From Acidocella aromatica (GTDB lineage Bacteria > Pseudomonadota > Alphaproteobacteria > Acetobacterales > Acetobacteraceae): a stretch of 44,188 nt of DNA. The notes beneath the pieces are model-generated. The model saw only the letters and a list, made by a program, of their open reading frames with translations, searched no databases and was not told the DNA's origin. The translations under genes and the position numbers were made by a program. The first letter of the stretch is position 1. Every line of letters starts with the position of its first letter. Of the stretch, positions 24,082-32,799 are shown piece by piece. Location of the stretch: NCBI RefSeq assembly GCF_014201825.1, contig NZ_JACHFJ010000015.1, positions 1 to 44,188 on the forward strand. The letters run 5' to 3'.

Positions 24082-24996
24082 ATGGCGATCACGCAGACCG
24101 TTAAGAAAATCCTCTCGCATTACGAGAGCGACAACCCCGGCACCAAGGCGAATCTGGCCCGCATCCTGATGCAGGGCAAGCTGGGCGGTACCGGCAAGCT
24201 GGTGATCCTGCCGGTGGACCAGGGTTTCGAGCATGGCCCGGCCCGCTCCTTCGCCCCCAACCCCGCCGCCTATGACCCGTACTACCACTACCAGCTCGCC
24301 ATCGACGCTGAGCTCTCCGCCTATGCCGCCCCGCTGGGCATGCTGGAAGTCGGCGCCTCCGAGTTCGCCGGTCAGATCCCGACCATCCTGAAGGTCAACT
24401 CCTCCAACTCGCTCGCCACCGACAAGAACCAGGCCATCACCGGCTCCGTCTCCGACGCGCTGCGCCTGGGCTGCTCGGCCATCGGCTTCACCATCTATCC
24501 AGGCTCCGAATTCGCGTTCGACCTGATGGAAGAAATCCGCGAGATGGCCGAGGAGGCCAAGTCAGCCGGTCTGGCCGTGGTTGTGTGGCCTTATCCGCGC
24601 GGCCCGAACCTGGACAAGGCCGCCGAAACCGCGCTCGACATCTGCGCCTACGCCGCGCACATGGCCGCTCTGCTGGGTGCCCACATCATCAAGGTCAAGC
24701 CGCCCACGGATGTGATCTCGCTCGAAGCCGCCAAGAAGTCCTATGCCGGGTTCGACGCCTCGACCATGGCCAAGCGCACCGCCCATGTCGTGCAGTCCTG
24801 CTTCGCCGGCAAGCGTATCGTCGTGTTCTCCGGCGGCGAGGCCAAGAACCTGGACGCGCTGTATGAGGAAATCCGTGGCCTGCGCGATGGCGGCGCCAAC
24901 GGCTCGATCATCGGCCGCAACACCTTCCAGCGCCCGCGCGAGGAAGTCCTGGAGCTGCTGGGCAAGATCATCGACATCTATCTCGGCAAGTTCTAA
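24082..24996 (+). CDS. fbaB: Class I fructose-bisphosphate aldolase (DhnA type)
   Basis: 304 residues from the ATG at 24082 with GGGAC five bases upstream; earlier in-frame codons read as leader. It cleaves fructose 1,6-bisphosphate to DHAP and glyceraldehyde 3-phosphate. LVILPVDQGFEHGPARSF near 39-56 is the family opening. GAHIIKVKPPTD near 196 holds the Schiff-base lysine, and VVFSGGEAKN near 250 and GSIIGRNTFQRP near 276 are the phosphate-binding loops. Archaeal-type FbaB replaces or complements class II enzymes. It is followed by a strong terminator. Confidence 0.93.
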   Translation: MAITQTVKKILSHYESDNPGTKANLARILMQGKLGGTGKLVILPVDQGFEHGPARSFAPNPAAYDPYYHYQLAIDAELSAYAAPLGMLEVGASEFAGQIPTILKVNSSNSLATDKNQAITGSVSDALRLGCSAIGFTIYPGSEFAFDLMEEIREMAEEAKSAGLAVVVWPYPRGPNLDKAAETALDICAYAAHMAALLGAHIIKVKPPTDVISLEAAKKSYAGFDASTMAKRTAHVVQSCFAGKRIVVFSGGEAKNLDALYEEIRGLRDGGANGSIIGRNTFQRPREEVLELLGKIIDIYLGKF

Positions 24997-25023
24997 GCTA
25001 ACAATTTGTAAAAGTTTTTGGGG

Positions 25024-25058
25024 GCGGCCTTTTTCCAAAAAGGCCGCTTCTTTATTTT
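25024..25058 (+). terminator. Rho-independent terminator after the aldolase gene
   Basis: GCGGCCTTTTT, loop CC, AAAAAGGCCGC, then TTCTTTATTTT. It is a perfect 11-bp stem 28 bp beyond the aldolase stop, and separates that gene from thiE. Confidence 0.9.
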
Positions 25059-25073
25059 CCAGCTTCTGGTGCC

Positions 25074-25697
25074 ATGACAAACGATTGCCGCCTCTACCTC
25101 ATTACCCCGCCGGTTCTGCCCGATAACTTCGAGGCCCAACTTGCCGCCGCCCTCGATGCCGGGGACGTGGCCGCCCTACAATTGCGCCTGAAGGACGTCC
25201 CGGACGATTTGATTGCCCGCACGGTGGACCGCCTGCGCCCCATCGCCCAGAGCCGGGATGTCGCCTTCATCCTCAACGACCGGCCGGACTTGGCCATGAA
25301 GCTCGGCTGCGACGGCGCCCATGTCGGCCAGACGGACATGCCCCTCAAGCAGGCGCGCAAGATTTTGGGCGAGCTGACGCTGGGCGTGACCTGTCATAAC
25401 TCCCGCCATCTCGCGATGGAGGCGGCGGAGGCTGGGGCGGATTACGTGGCTTTTGGCGCATTCTTCCCCACCTCCACCAAGGAGCCGCCGGAAATGGCGG
25501 AGATCGAGACGTTGCAGATCTGGGCCGAGACGATGGAAGTGCCCTGTGTGGCCATCGGCGGCATCACGGCTGAAAATTGCGCGCCGCTGGTGCGTGCGGG
25601 CGCGGAATTCCTGGCCGTGGTCGGCGCGGTATGGAACCACCCCGACGGTCCCGCCGCCGGTGTTCAGGCGATGCTCAAGGCCATCGCCGCAGCTTAA
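25074..25697 (+). CDS. thiE: Thiamine-phosphate synthase
   Basis: This 207-residue TIM-barrel enzyme joins HMP-diphosphate and thiazole phosphate to make thiamine phosphate. [12 protein letters not shown] near 36, [25 protein letters not shown] near 64-88, [14 protein letters not shown] near 105 and [29 protein letters not shown] near 160 are the family blocks. LGVTCHN stands where the usual G(V/I)S motif is, so the serine is replaced by Thr-Cys. No TPP riboswitch was found ahead of it. It converges with a lipoprotein gene by a four-base overlap. Confidence 0.9.
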   Translation: MTNDCRLYLITPPVLPDNFEAQLAAALDAGDVAALQLRLKDVPDDLIARTVDRLRPIAQSRDVAFILNDRPDLAMKLGCDGAHVGQTDMPLKQARKILGELTLGVTCHNSRHLAMEAAEAGADYVAFGAFFPTSTKEPPEMAEIETLQIWAETMEVPCVAIGGITAENCAPLVRAGAEFLAVVGAVWNHPDGPAAGVQAMLKAIAAA

Positions 25698-26068
25698 CGG
25701 CAATCATTGCCCTTAAGGGTGAAGCCCGCCACCTTGCCATCCTTCAGGGCGAAGGTGATCTCGCAGGACCAGACCTGGATATTCTGTGGAAAGGGCTGCA
25801 TGTACCCCCCATAATACGGCCCCCAGTACGGCCCGTACCAAGGCCCGAAGCCACCCATGGCGATGTTGTTTGGCATGACCTCAGCATGACCATGGACATA
25901 GGCGAGATACTGCACGCCATCCACGGTGATCTGCTTGTCCGGCACGCCCAGCGACTGCACGAGACTCGCCTCTGGCGCGCCGATATAAGCGGCCATGCGC
26001 GATTGCAGGCTCGGCCCGTGGGCGCAGGCGGCAAGAGCTAGCGGCAAGGCGAGAACGGCACGGCGCAT
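25694..26068 (-). CDS. Small lipoprotein, aromatic/Gly-rich
   Basis: This 124-residue protein has a signal peptide and lipobox [11 protein letters not shown], with the lipid-attachment cysteine at about residue 15. The mature part starts like an OmlA/SmpA-type fold ([25 protein letters not shown]). It contains a Gly/Tyr/Trp/Pro-rich stretch ([21 protein letters not shown]), then [22 protein letters not shown], which offers two cysteines for a disulphide. GGAGGG stands eight bases before the ATG. Function unknown; probably an outer-membrane lipoprotein. Confidence 0.8.
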   Translation of the reverse strand: MRRAVLALPLALAACAHGPSLQSRMAAYIGAPEASLVQSLGVPDKQITVDGVQYLAYVHGHAEVMPNNIAMGGFGPWYGPYWGPYYGGYMQPFPQNIQVWSCEITFALKDGKVAGFTLKGNDCR

Positions 26069-26128
26069 GGATAAACCCTCCTAAGCGCTGGGATATACCA
26101 TTTGCACGTAACAATTTGATGACTTACG

Positions 26129-27085
26129 TCAAGGCAGCCACAAAACATCGGCAATGCGCGCGGCACCCGTGGCCAGCATGGCCAGCCGGTCGAACCCCAG
26201 AGCGATGCCCGAGCAAGCGGGAAGCGCGGCCACGGCGGTAAGGAACTCCTCGTCCATCGGCCAATCCTCGCCATAGAGCGCATGCCGCCGCGCGCGGTCG
26301 GCGATAAAGCGCGCCCGCTGCTCCTCGGCATCCGTGAGTTCGACGAAGGCATTGGCCAACTCGATGCCGCAAACATACAGCTCGAACCGCTCCGCCACGC
26401 GCGGGTCATCCGGGCATTTGCGCGCCAGCGCCGCCTGGGCGGCGGGCCAATGGGTGAGGAAGGTCGGGCGCTCGCGGCCCAGATGCGGCTCGATCCGCTC
26501 CAGCAGCAGGCGGAAGAACAAATCCTCCCAATCCTCGCCCTCGCGCAGTTTTGCACCAGCCTGGGCGGCCAAAGCGGGCGCGTCATCGGCGGTGGCCAAC
26601 ACATCCGCCCCCACATAGCGCTGGAAGGCCTCGGCCACGGTGAGGAATTCCGGCTCGTCGAGGCGCGTGGTGATGCCCCGGCAACTCACCTCGGGCGGCA
26701 GAGTGGCGCGTAGCAGGGCAAAGGTTTCGTCCATCAGCGCCTGCATGTCCGCGCCCAGCGAGTACCATTCCAGCATGGTGAACTCAGGGGCGTGGGTGTC
26801 GGACCAGGGCTCGTCGCGCCAGACGCGGGCGAGCTGAAAGATTGGCCCCGAGCCGCCCGCCAGCAGCTTTTTCATGGCGAATTCGGGCGAGGTGTTCAGC
26901 CATTTGTCGCCCGCCGGACGGGCGCGCAGATGCACCTCCTCACCCGGCGCTGCCACGGCGTAGGGGGTTTCCACCTCGGTATAGCCGCGCGCGGCGAAGA
27001 AGGCGCGCACGGCGGCGGCCAGGCGCTGGCGGCGCAGGAGACGGGGAAAACGGTCGGGCAGTGTCTGCCAGGGTTGAGAGCGCAT
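26129..27085 (-). CDS. epmA: EF-P lysine--lysine ligase (GenX/PoxA-like)
   Basis: This 318-residue paralogue of the lysyl-tRNA synthetase catalytic core lacks the anticodon-binding domain. It attaches beta-lysine to the conserved lysine of EF-P. Motif 1 is GYTEVETPYAVAAPGEEVHL near 34-53. Motif 2 is IFQLARVWRDEPWSDTHAPEFTMLEWY near 82-108. CGIELANAFVELTDAEEQRARF, near 230-251, and GIALGFDRLAMLATG, near 294-308, form motif 3. It is divergent from epmB with starts 23 bp apart. EF-P itself is encoded at 32172 in the same window. Confidence 0.93.
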   Translation of the reverse strand: MRSQPWQTLPDRFPRLLRRQRLAAAVRAFFAARGYTEVETPYAVAAPGEEVHLRARPAGDKWLNTSPEFAMKKLLAGGSGPIFQLARVWRDEPWSDTHAPEFTMLEWYSLGADMQALMDETFALLRATLPPEVSCRGITTRLDEPEFLTVAEAFQRYVGADVLATADDAPALAAQAGAKLREGEDWEDLFFRLLLERIEPHLGRERPTFLTHWPAAQAALARKCPDDPRVAERFELYVCGIELANAFVELTDAEEQRARFIADRARRHALYGEDWPMDEEFLTAVAALPACSGIALGFDRLAMLATGAARIADVLWLP

Positions 27086-27108
27086 GGCGCACGTTCTACA
27101 TCACCCCG

Positions 27109-28077
27109 ATGCCGGATGGTATTTCCCCCAAGCCCCGCACGCTGCGCCGCCCCGACGAGCTGGCCCGCGCCGGGTTGCTGCCCCAGAACCGCGTCGCCGA
27201 GGCCGAGGCCGTCGGCGCGCGCTACGCCATTGCCGTGCCGCCCGCCCTGGCCGCACTCATCGAGTCGCCGGACGATCCGCTGGGGCTGCAATTCATCCCC
27301 AGCGCCGCCGAACTAATCACCGCCCCGCATGAGAGCACGGACCCCATCGCCGACGAGGCGCTCTCGCCCCTCCCCGGCATCGTGCACCGCTACCCGGACC
27401 GTGCGCTGCTGAAACCCCTGCTTGCCTGCCCCGTCTATTGCCGGTTCTGCTTCAGGCGCGAGCAGGTGGGGCCGGATGGCGGGGTGCTCTCGGCCGATGA
27501 GCTGGAGGCGGCCTACGCTTACATTGCGGCGCATCCGGGCATCCGCGAGGTGATTTTAACCGGCGGCGACCCGCTGATGCTCTCGCCCCGCCGCCTGGGC
27601 GAAATGCTGCGCCGAGTGGCGGCGATCCCGCATGTGGAGCTGCTGCGCATCCATAGCCGCGTGCCTGTGGCCGATCCGTCGCTGGTGAACGAGACGCTGC
27701 TGGAGGCGCTGGAGATCGAGAAGCCGCTCTACATCGCGGTGCACAGCAACCATGCGCGGGAGCTGACGGCGGACGCCAACGAGGCCTGCCGCAAGCTGAC
27801 ACGGCTGGGCATTCCGCTGCTGGGCCAGACCGTGCTGCTGGCCAGCGTGAACGACAGTGAAGCCGCGCTGGCCGATTTGTTCCGCGCCATGCTGCGCGCG
27901 CGGATCAAGCCTTATTACCTGCACCAGCTAGACCCCGCCCCCGGCACCGCGCGCTTCCATGTGGAACCGGAGCGCGGGCGGGAGCTTCTGCGCAACCTGC
28001 GCGGCAAGATCAGCGGCACAGCGTTTCCGATTTATATCCTCGACCGTCCCGGCGGGCTGGGGAAAGTGCCGCTATAA
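27109..28077 (+). CDS. epmB: EF-P beta-lysylation protein (lysine 2,3-aminomutase family)
   Basis: 322 residues from the ATG at 27109; a GTG at 27061 would add sixteen and overlap epmA. This radical-SAM, PLP-dependent enzyme converts alpha-lysine to beta-lysine for EpmA. CPVYCRFCFRR near 108 is the cluster-binding CxxxCxxC. ILTGGDPLMLSPRR near 149-162 is the family GGD loop, and LLRIHSRVPVADPSLVN near 181 follows. YYLHQLDPAPGTARFHV near 279 and FPIYILDRPGGLGKVPL at the C-terminus supply the remaining conserved blocks. The length is near the bacterial EpmB norm (about 340). Confidence 0.93.
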   Translation: MPDGISPKPRTLRRPDELARAGLLPQNRVAEAEAVGARYAIAVPPALAALIESPDDPLGLQFIPSAAELITAPHESTDPIADEALSPLPGIVHRYPDRALLKPLLACPVYCRFCFRREQVGPDGGVLSADELEAAYAYIAAHPGIREVILTGGDPLMLSPRRLGEMLRRVAAIPHVELLRIHSRVPVADPSLVNETLLEALEIEKPLYIAVHSNHARELTADANEACRKLTRLGIPLLGQTVLLASVNDSEAALADLFRAMLRARIKPYYLHQLDPAPGTARFHVEPERGRELLRNLRGKISGTAFPIYILDRPGGLGKVPL

Positions 28078-28428
28078 CGCCCCTGCCCCACTTTGAATCA
28101 TGGCTTCGCCCCTTTTTGGGAACTTTGCCTCTATCCGCCCGCATCGCATGCCCACCCTCACGCGGGTCTTCGGCAAATCCGGTATGCCATGCCGTATGCT
28201 GAGAGCCCATTGGGGAGCTTGCGGCGGGCACAAATCTTGACAAAAATTAACATTCATCAGAACATCACCTACAAGCAGCTTCCTCCCTGCTTCCATTTCA
28301 TTCAGCACGCAAGCGCCACTTCATCAAAACAGCCAAACTTACCCGCGTAATTTTCCGGCTTCTCTCCCGCCCAGAGACATGAATATGCCAAGCCTGCTCA
28401 CAGCCCCCTTACGCAAGATCGGAATTAT
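28078..28428. other. Long leader ahead of the ferredoxin-globin gene
   Basis: No gene was found in these 351 bases. TTGACAAAAATTAA at 28237-28250 matches the FNR half-site pair TTGAT-N4-ATCAA at eight of ten positions and also looks like a -35 hexamer. No convincing -10 follows at 17 bp (GAACAT). The start of the downstream gene is GTG at 28429 with CGGAA just upstream. Confidence 0.4.
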
Positions 28429-29319
28429 GTGGTGACTGAAACGCACGCCCCCGTCGTTACCTATATGGGACGGTCCGTTGCTGTACGAACCAACGAGACC
28501 GTGCTCAACGCCCTGCTCAGGGCCGGGATCGAAGTGCCGTTTTCCTGCAAGGCCGGCAGCTGCCAGACGTGCTTATTGAAGTGCCTGGAAGGCGAACTGC
28601 CCGAGCGGACACAGCGTGGCCTCTCGGAAACCTTGCGGGCCAAATCTTACTTCATGCCCTGCCGTTGCAAGCCCGCGGGCGATATGCAGCTGGCCCCCGT
28701 GAATGCGGATGATCTGCTGGCCGAGAAAGCCAGTGCCGCCCCCACGGAATCCGAGATCCCCTACCCGGAAACCGACCCCGCCCTATGGATGGAACTGCAA
28801 CAAGACGGCGACAAGGTTCGCAAAATCTTGGAAGCGTTCTACGACATGGTCTATGCCGACGAGCAACTCGCCCCCTTCTTCGAAAATGTCCAAAAAGAAC
28901 ATGTGACCGACAAGCAATACGTGTTCATGAAACGCTGCCTGCTCGGCGAGAAAGTCTATTTTGGCAATCGCCCGCGCAACGCGCATCACTGGATGATCAT
29001 CTCAGATGAGCTGATGGATCACCGGCAGGCGCTCATGCTGAAATCATTGCGCGCCAATGGCCTAACCCAAGATCAAATTGACCGGTGGGTGCGTTTTGAG
29101 GAACATTTCCGCGGCGATATCGTCAAGCAAGAGACGTGGCCTAAGCGTATGGGGGGCCAGGATATCGTCTTTGAAGGCGTCGGCCAGGAAGTGTTCCCGA
29201 TCGCCCTGATCTGCGATTACTGCCATGCTGAAATTCCCGCCGGGACCACGGTAGTGGTTCACCATCGCCGTGGGCTGGTCAGCTGCCCCGCCTGTGCAAG
29301 CGGCGCGCCGCTGACATAA
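28429..29319 (+). CDS. 2Fe-2S ferredoxin-truncated hemoglobin-zinc ribbon fusion
   Basis: In this 296-residue protein, residues 8-95 are a plant-type ferredoxin domain with C40, C45, C48 and C78 or C80 (FSCKAGSCQTCLLKC). Residues 118-236 form a truncated-globin-like helical domain. PALWMELQQDGDKVRKILEAFYDMVYADEQLAPFF leads to RPRNAHHWMIISDEL with a probable proximal His186, then RWVRFEEHFRGDIV. The end carries CDYC (262-265) and CPAC (286-289), a zinc-ribbon pair. No flavin or NADH domain is present, so an external reductase must feed the cluster. NO or oxygen chemistry is the likely role, by inference. The start is GTG, with a second GTG next to it. Confidence 0.8.
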   Translation: MVTETHAPVVTYMGRSVAVRTNETVLNALLRAGIEVPFSCKAGSCQTCLLKCLEGELPERTQRGLSETLRAKSYFMPCRCKPAGDMQLAPVNADDLLAEKASAAPTESEIPYPETDPALWMELQQDGDKVRKILEAFYDMVYADEQLAPFFENVQKEHVTDKQYVFMKRCLLGEKVYFGNRPRNAHHWMIISDELMDHRQALMLKSLRANGLTQDQIDRWVRFEEHFRGDIVKQETWPKRMGGQDIVFEGVGQEVFPIALICDYCHAEIPAGTTVVVHHRRGLVSCPACASGAPLT

Positions 29320-29329
29320 GCTGTGAATC

Positions 29330-29359
29330 TTGGCGCGCTTTTTATAAAAAGCGCGCCAA
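29330..29359. terminator. Bidirectional palindromic hairpin
   Basis: TTGGCGCGCTTTTT, AT, AAAAAGCGCGCCAA is a perfect 30-bp palindrome eleven bases after the globin fusion stop and before the convergent autotransporter end. It has T-rich upper stem but no long T-run after the hairpin on either strand. It probably serves both transcripts. Confidence 0.65.
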
Positions 29360-29421
29360 ACCCCGTAAAAATTTTCAATAATTTCAATTCACTAAAGAAT
29401 TTTTTCGTCTGAACCAGTCCC

Positions 29422-31935
29422 TTAAAACCGCGCCGAGACTGCCGCTTGCAAGCTCTGCGCCGACCAGTTGCCGGCGAAGCGGCCGCTATAGCCGATATCC
29501 AGCGCCCAATCGCCTTTGGCCATGCGCAGCCCCAGCCCCACCACGCCGGAGACCGGCGACAGCTCCTGCGGGTTGAGGGTAAAGGCTGTGCCGTCCTGCG
29601 TGGCCAGCCCCAGCCCCACGCCAGGATTGCCCAAGCTGCCCTCGACCCCGAAAGTAACGCGCGGGGTGATGACGATGTGCGAGGCGGCAACATAACCGCG
29701 GCCCAAATTCAGGTGCAGGAACGGCGTCACCGTGGCGCCGGAGGACGCGCCGCCATTCAGCGCGAAAGCCTGCACCGAAGCGCCTTCCGCCAGCCCACCA
29801 ATGGCCACGCGGGTCACCCGCAGCCCGGCGGCGGGGCTGATGTCCCATCCGCCCCAGGCCAGCGGCAGCGCCGCCTGCGCCGCGAGGGACAGCACATTGC
29901 CATTCTCCCGCGCCACCGCGGCGTCCGCCCCGGTCTGGCGGGCGGTGCTGGCGTTCACGATACCATCCAGCACCGCGCCGCTGAGGACGAACGCCCCCAT
30001 AGGCTGGTTGGCGTAGAGGCCAAGGCGGACCGTCTCCAGATCGGCGGTTCCCGTGCCCTTGCCGCGCATGGCGGCATCATCATACCCTGCGGCGAGGCCG
30101 ATCCGCCCGTCCGTCGCGGGGATGGCATGGTCCACCCCCGCGAGAAACCCGCCGCCGGTCATGTTGAAACCATCGGTGGCGAGGTTGGAGCCCGCCGCCT
30201 CCACCCAGCCTCCGGCCGCGCAGAACCCGCTGGCGATGGCCGAGGCGATACCCGCCTTACCGTCCCCCTGGGCCGGGGCGTTGCGGCACTCCGCCCCCGC
30301 CCCTGGCGACATGGCGTGGCCAAGCAGCAGATCGTCCATGGTCTGGGCGTCGAGCGTCATGGCCTGTGAGAGGTCGGGCAGCAACCCCGCCCCTTGTGGC
30401 GCCACGGTGAAGTTGCTGTTCACCAGCAGCCGCGCCGCCTGGCTGTTCAGCGAGAGCGTGAGCGGCTGCGCCACCTGTTCCACCTGGGCAAAACTGCCGC
30501 TCAGGCCGGCATCCGCCTCCAAGAACTGGTAGCTCGCGGGGGTGTAGGTGCCCGGTGCCAGTACATAAGTGAGTGTGCCACCCAGCTTGATCGTGCCTGT
30601 GACGCTGAAGCTGGAAACCTGCCCCGGTTTCACCAGTACCACCAGCGTGCCCGTGTCGCTCTGGCTGAAATTGCCGTTCAGCCGCAGCGGGGCCGTGGCC
30701 AGCCCGGCGGAGAAGCTACCATTATTCACCATCTGCGCCACATTCCAGGTGCCGGTACCGGCCCAACTCGCCCCCTGCGCCACAATGAGCGACCCGCCAC
30801 TGCCGAAGCCCATGATGTCGCTGGAGAGCGTGCCGCCGCCGGTGAGCGAGATGGAACTCGCCGTGCCATTGCCTGCAATATCCCCCACGATCTGCGCCCC
30901 GGTGCCCAGCGTGATGCTGCTCGCCCCGCGCGACAGGCTGATCGCATTACCGCCCCCGGTGGCGATGATGCTGCCGGTGTCGATAATATCCACCGCCCCG
31001 CTGGCAATAATTCCGGTCGCCCCGGCGATGGTCCCGGCATTGTCCAGCGTGCCGCCCTTGGCCAGCTTCACCCCGGCGGTGGTGCCGGTGATCAGCCCGG
31101 TATTCTCCACCACCCCGCCACCCCCGGTATCGATCGCGCCGCCGATCCCTCCCGCGATGGTGCCACTATTGTTGAGCGAGGACGCACCGGTAAGATACAC
31201 GCCGAAATCCGGCCCGCTGATCAGCCCGGCATTGGTGATGCGCGAGCCGTCGCCGCCCGCATACACGCCGGAATAGCCGCCCAGCAGCCGCCCGGTCTCG
31301 GTATTGGTGAGGCTGCCGCCGGAATAGAGCGAGACGGCATCGCCCCGGCTGGCGGAAATCTGCCCGCTATTGGTCACGCTGCCCGCGCCGTTGCCGGTGT
31401 AAACGCCGATATGCCCGCCAAAGATGGAGCCAGTATTGGTCACGCCGCCGCCCTGGTTGAGGCTCACGCCGTCGAACCCCGCACTGATGGCGCCGCTGTT
31501 GCTGACCTGCCCGGCGCCGCCATTCACCACCACGCCGTAGCGCGTGGCGCTGATGTTGCCGCTATTGGCCACACTTCCCGAAGCCCACAACTCCACCGCG
31601 TTATTGCCCGCCACGCTGCCTGTATTGGTGACGCCGCCGCCCCCGCCGAGCCAGATGCCCGCGCCATTGGCGGCCTGCACCTGCCCGGCATTGCTGAGCT
31701 GAGCCGGGCTCAAATCCCACAGCGCCGCCCAACTCTGGCTATCAACCGTCACGCCGTTGGCGATGCTCACCCCCGCATTGCCATACCGCGCGAGGTTCAC
31801 GGGCGCATAGTGGCTGGTGGAGATCACGCTCTGCGCGGCGGCCGGGGCGGCAAGCCCCATGGCGGCGGGCAGAACCAGCAGCGACGCATTGGCGCCCTTG
31901 CGCGCCAGGGCAATGCCGATGGAGGACGTGTTCAT
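29422..31935 (-). CDS. Autotransporter (type V secretion) with repetitive passenger
   Basis: In this 837-residue protein, the first 35 residues are a long signal peptide (ASLLVLPAAMGLAAPAAAQS). Residues 70-370 hold a passenger built of short beta-helix repeats of the form VTNTGSIxGxxxGVxxxxGG, about twenty residues each. The C-terminal 280 residues form the beta-barrel (from about 560; GDGKAGIASAIASGFCAAGGWVEAAGS), ending with the outer-membrane signature LQAAVSARF with terminal Phe. AAGGA precedes the ATG. No adhesin motif is recognised. The gene is convergent with the globin fusion. Confidence 0.88.
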   Translation of the reverse strand: MNTSSIGIALARKGANASLLVLPAAMGLAAPAAAQSVISTSHYAPVNLARYGNAGVSIANGVTVDSQSWAALWDLSPAQLSNAGQVQAANGAGIWLGGGGGVTNTGSVAGNNAVELWASGSVANSGNISATRYGVVVNGGAGQVSNSGAISAGFDGVSLNQGGGVTNTGSIFGGHIGVYTGNGAGSVTNSGQISASRGDAVSLYSGGSLTNTETGRLLGGYSGVYAGGDGSRITNAGLISGPDFGVYLTGASSLNNSGTIAGGIGGAIDTGGGGVVENTGLITGTTAGVKLAKGGTLDNAGTIAGATGIIASGAVDIIDTGSIIATGGGNAISLSRGASSITLGTGAQIVGDIAGNGTASSISLTGGGTLSSDIMGFGSGGSLIVAQGASWAGTGTWNVAQMVNNGSFSAGLATAPLRLNGNFSQSDTGTLVVLVKPGQVSSFSVTGTIKLGGTLTYVLAPGTYTPASYQFLEADAGLSGSFAQVEQVAQPLTLSLNSQAARLLVNSNFTVAPQGAGLLPDLSQAMTLDAQTMDDLLLGHAMSPGAGAECRNAPAQGDGKAGIASAIASGFCAAGGWVEAAGSNLATDGFNMTGGGFLAGVDHAIPATDGRIGLAAGYDDAAMRGKGTGTADLETVRLGLYANQPMGAFVLSGAVLDGIVNASTARQTGADAAVARENGNVLSLAAQAALPLAWGGWDISPAAGLRVTRVAIGGLAEGASVQAFALNGGASSGATVTPFLHLNLGRGYVAASHIVITPRVTFGVEGSLGNPGVGLGLATQDGTAFTLNPQELSPVSGVVGLGLRMAKGDWALDIGYSGRFAGNWSAQSLQAAVSARF

Positions 31936-32171
31936 GAAAGGCGATCCTTGGGCCGGGCGGCTTTTTGCAACCCTTCACGACTACAAGCTGCTTTCAACCT
32001 AGAACCGCACCGATGAACGGCGTGTTAATCTCCCAGCCCCACCCTGCGGAATCGCTATTTTCCCGTTAACCTGCTTGCCGCGCCCCCAGGGGGTGGCTTG
32101 CCGAAATCGCCCTGGCGGCGTAAGCCCCCGCCTTACGATCATTCAAGTTTTCAATCGGCAGGGCAGAACCC

Positions 32172-32738
32172 ATGAAGCAGCAGGCTAACCTTATCCGCGC
32201 CGGGCAGGTCATCGAACACGAGGGCCAGCGCTGGACCGTGCTGAAGCAGCAGATCATCACCCCCGGCAAGGGCGGCGCCTTCATCCAGGTGGAAATGCGC
32301 AACCTGAAGACCGGCAACAAGACCAACGAGCGTTGGCGCACCGCCGATACCGTCGAGCGCCTGACCACCGAGGACCGGGACTTCACCTATTCCTACACCG
32401 ATGGCGAGAACCTCGTGCTGATGGATCCCGAGACCTTCGAGCAGTTCATGGTCCCCGCCGCGATCCTGGGCGATTCCGCCCCCTTCCTGCAGGACAACAT
32501 GGCCGTCATCGTTGCGCTGGTCGAAGGCGACCCGGTCGGCATCACCCTGCCGCCGCAGGTGACGCTGGAAGTCGTCGAGGCCGACCCGGTGGTGAAGGGG
32601 CAGACCGCCTCCTCCTCCTATAAGCCCGCCAAGCTCTCCAACGGCGTGAAAACGCTGGTGCCGCCCTTCATCGAGGCTGGCGAGCGCATCGTGGTGCGCA
32701 CCGAGGACGGCAGCTACGTGGAACGCGCCAAGGGCTGA
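32172..32738 (+). CDS. efp: Translation elongation factor P
   Basis: This 188-residue three-domain, tRNA-shaped factor rescues ribosomes stalled on polyproline. IITPGKGGAFIQVEMRN puts the modified lysine at position 33 (PGKGGAF), the substrate of EpmA/EpmB encoded at 26129-28077. TLPPQVTLEVVEADP near 135 and TGERI-like EAGERIVVRTEDGSYVERAKG at the end are the domain III signatures. Length and motifs are normal. It is followed 61 bp later by suhB. Several proline-rich proteins nearby (33644) are natural EF-P clients. Confidence 0.97.
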   Translation: MKQQANLIRAGQVIEHEGQRWTVLKQQIITPGKGGAFIQVEMRNLKTGNKTNERWRTADTVERLTTEDRDFTYSYTDGENLVLMDPETFEQFMVPAAILGDSAPFLQDNMAVIVALVEGDPVGITLPPQVTLEVVEADPVVKGQTASSSYKPAKLSNGVKTLVPPFIEAGERIVVRTEDGSYVERAKG

Positions 32739-32799
32739 TCTCCAACACGAGGGGGCCAACGGCCCCCTCACTTTATTCTGACACGAGGAGTGCATTGCC

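Noticed and set aside
25059-25073. TPP riboswitch ahead of thiE
   Set aside because: Only about 15 bases separate the aldolase terminator from the thiE start, too short for the aptamer, and no CTGAGA-type motif was seen.
29422-31935. Short regular repeats as CRISPR-like array
   Set aside because: The repeats are in frame and protein-level (TNTGSI units) inside one open frame with a signal peptide and barrel.
30394-32016. Plus-strand open frame of 540 codons opposite the autotransporter
   Set aside because: Antisense shadow; the minus frame has signal peptide, repeats, barrel and terminal Phe.
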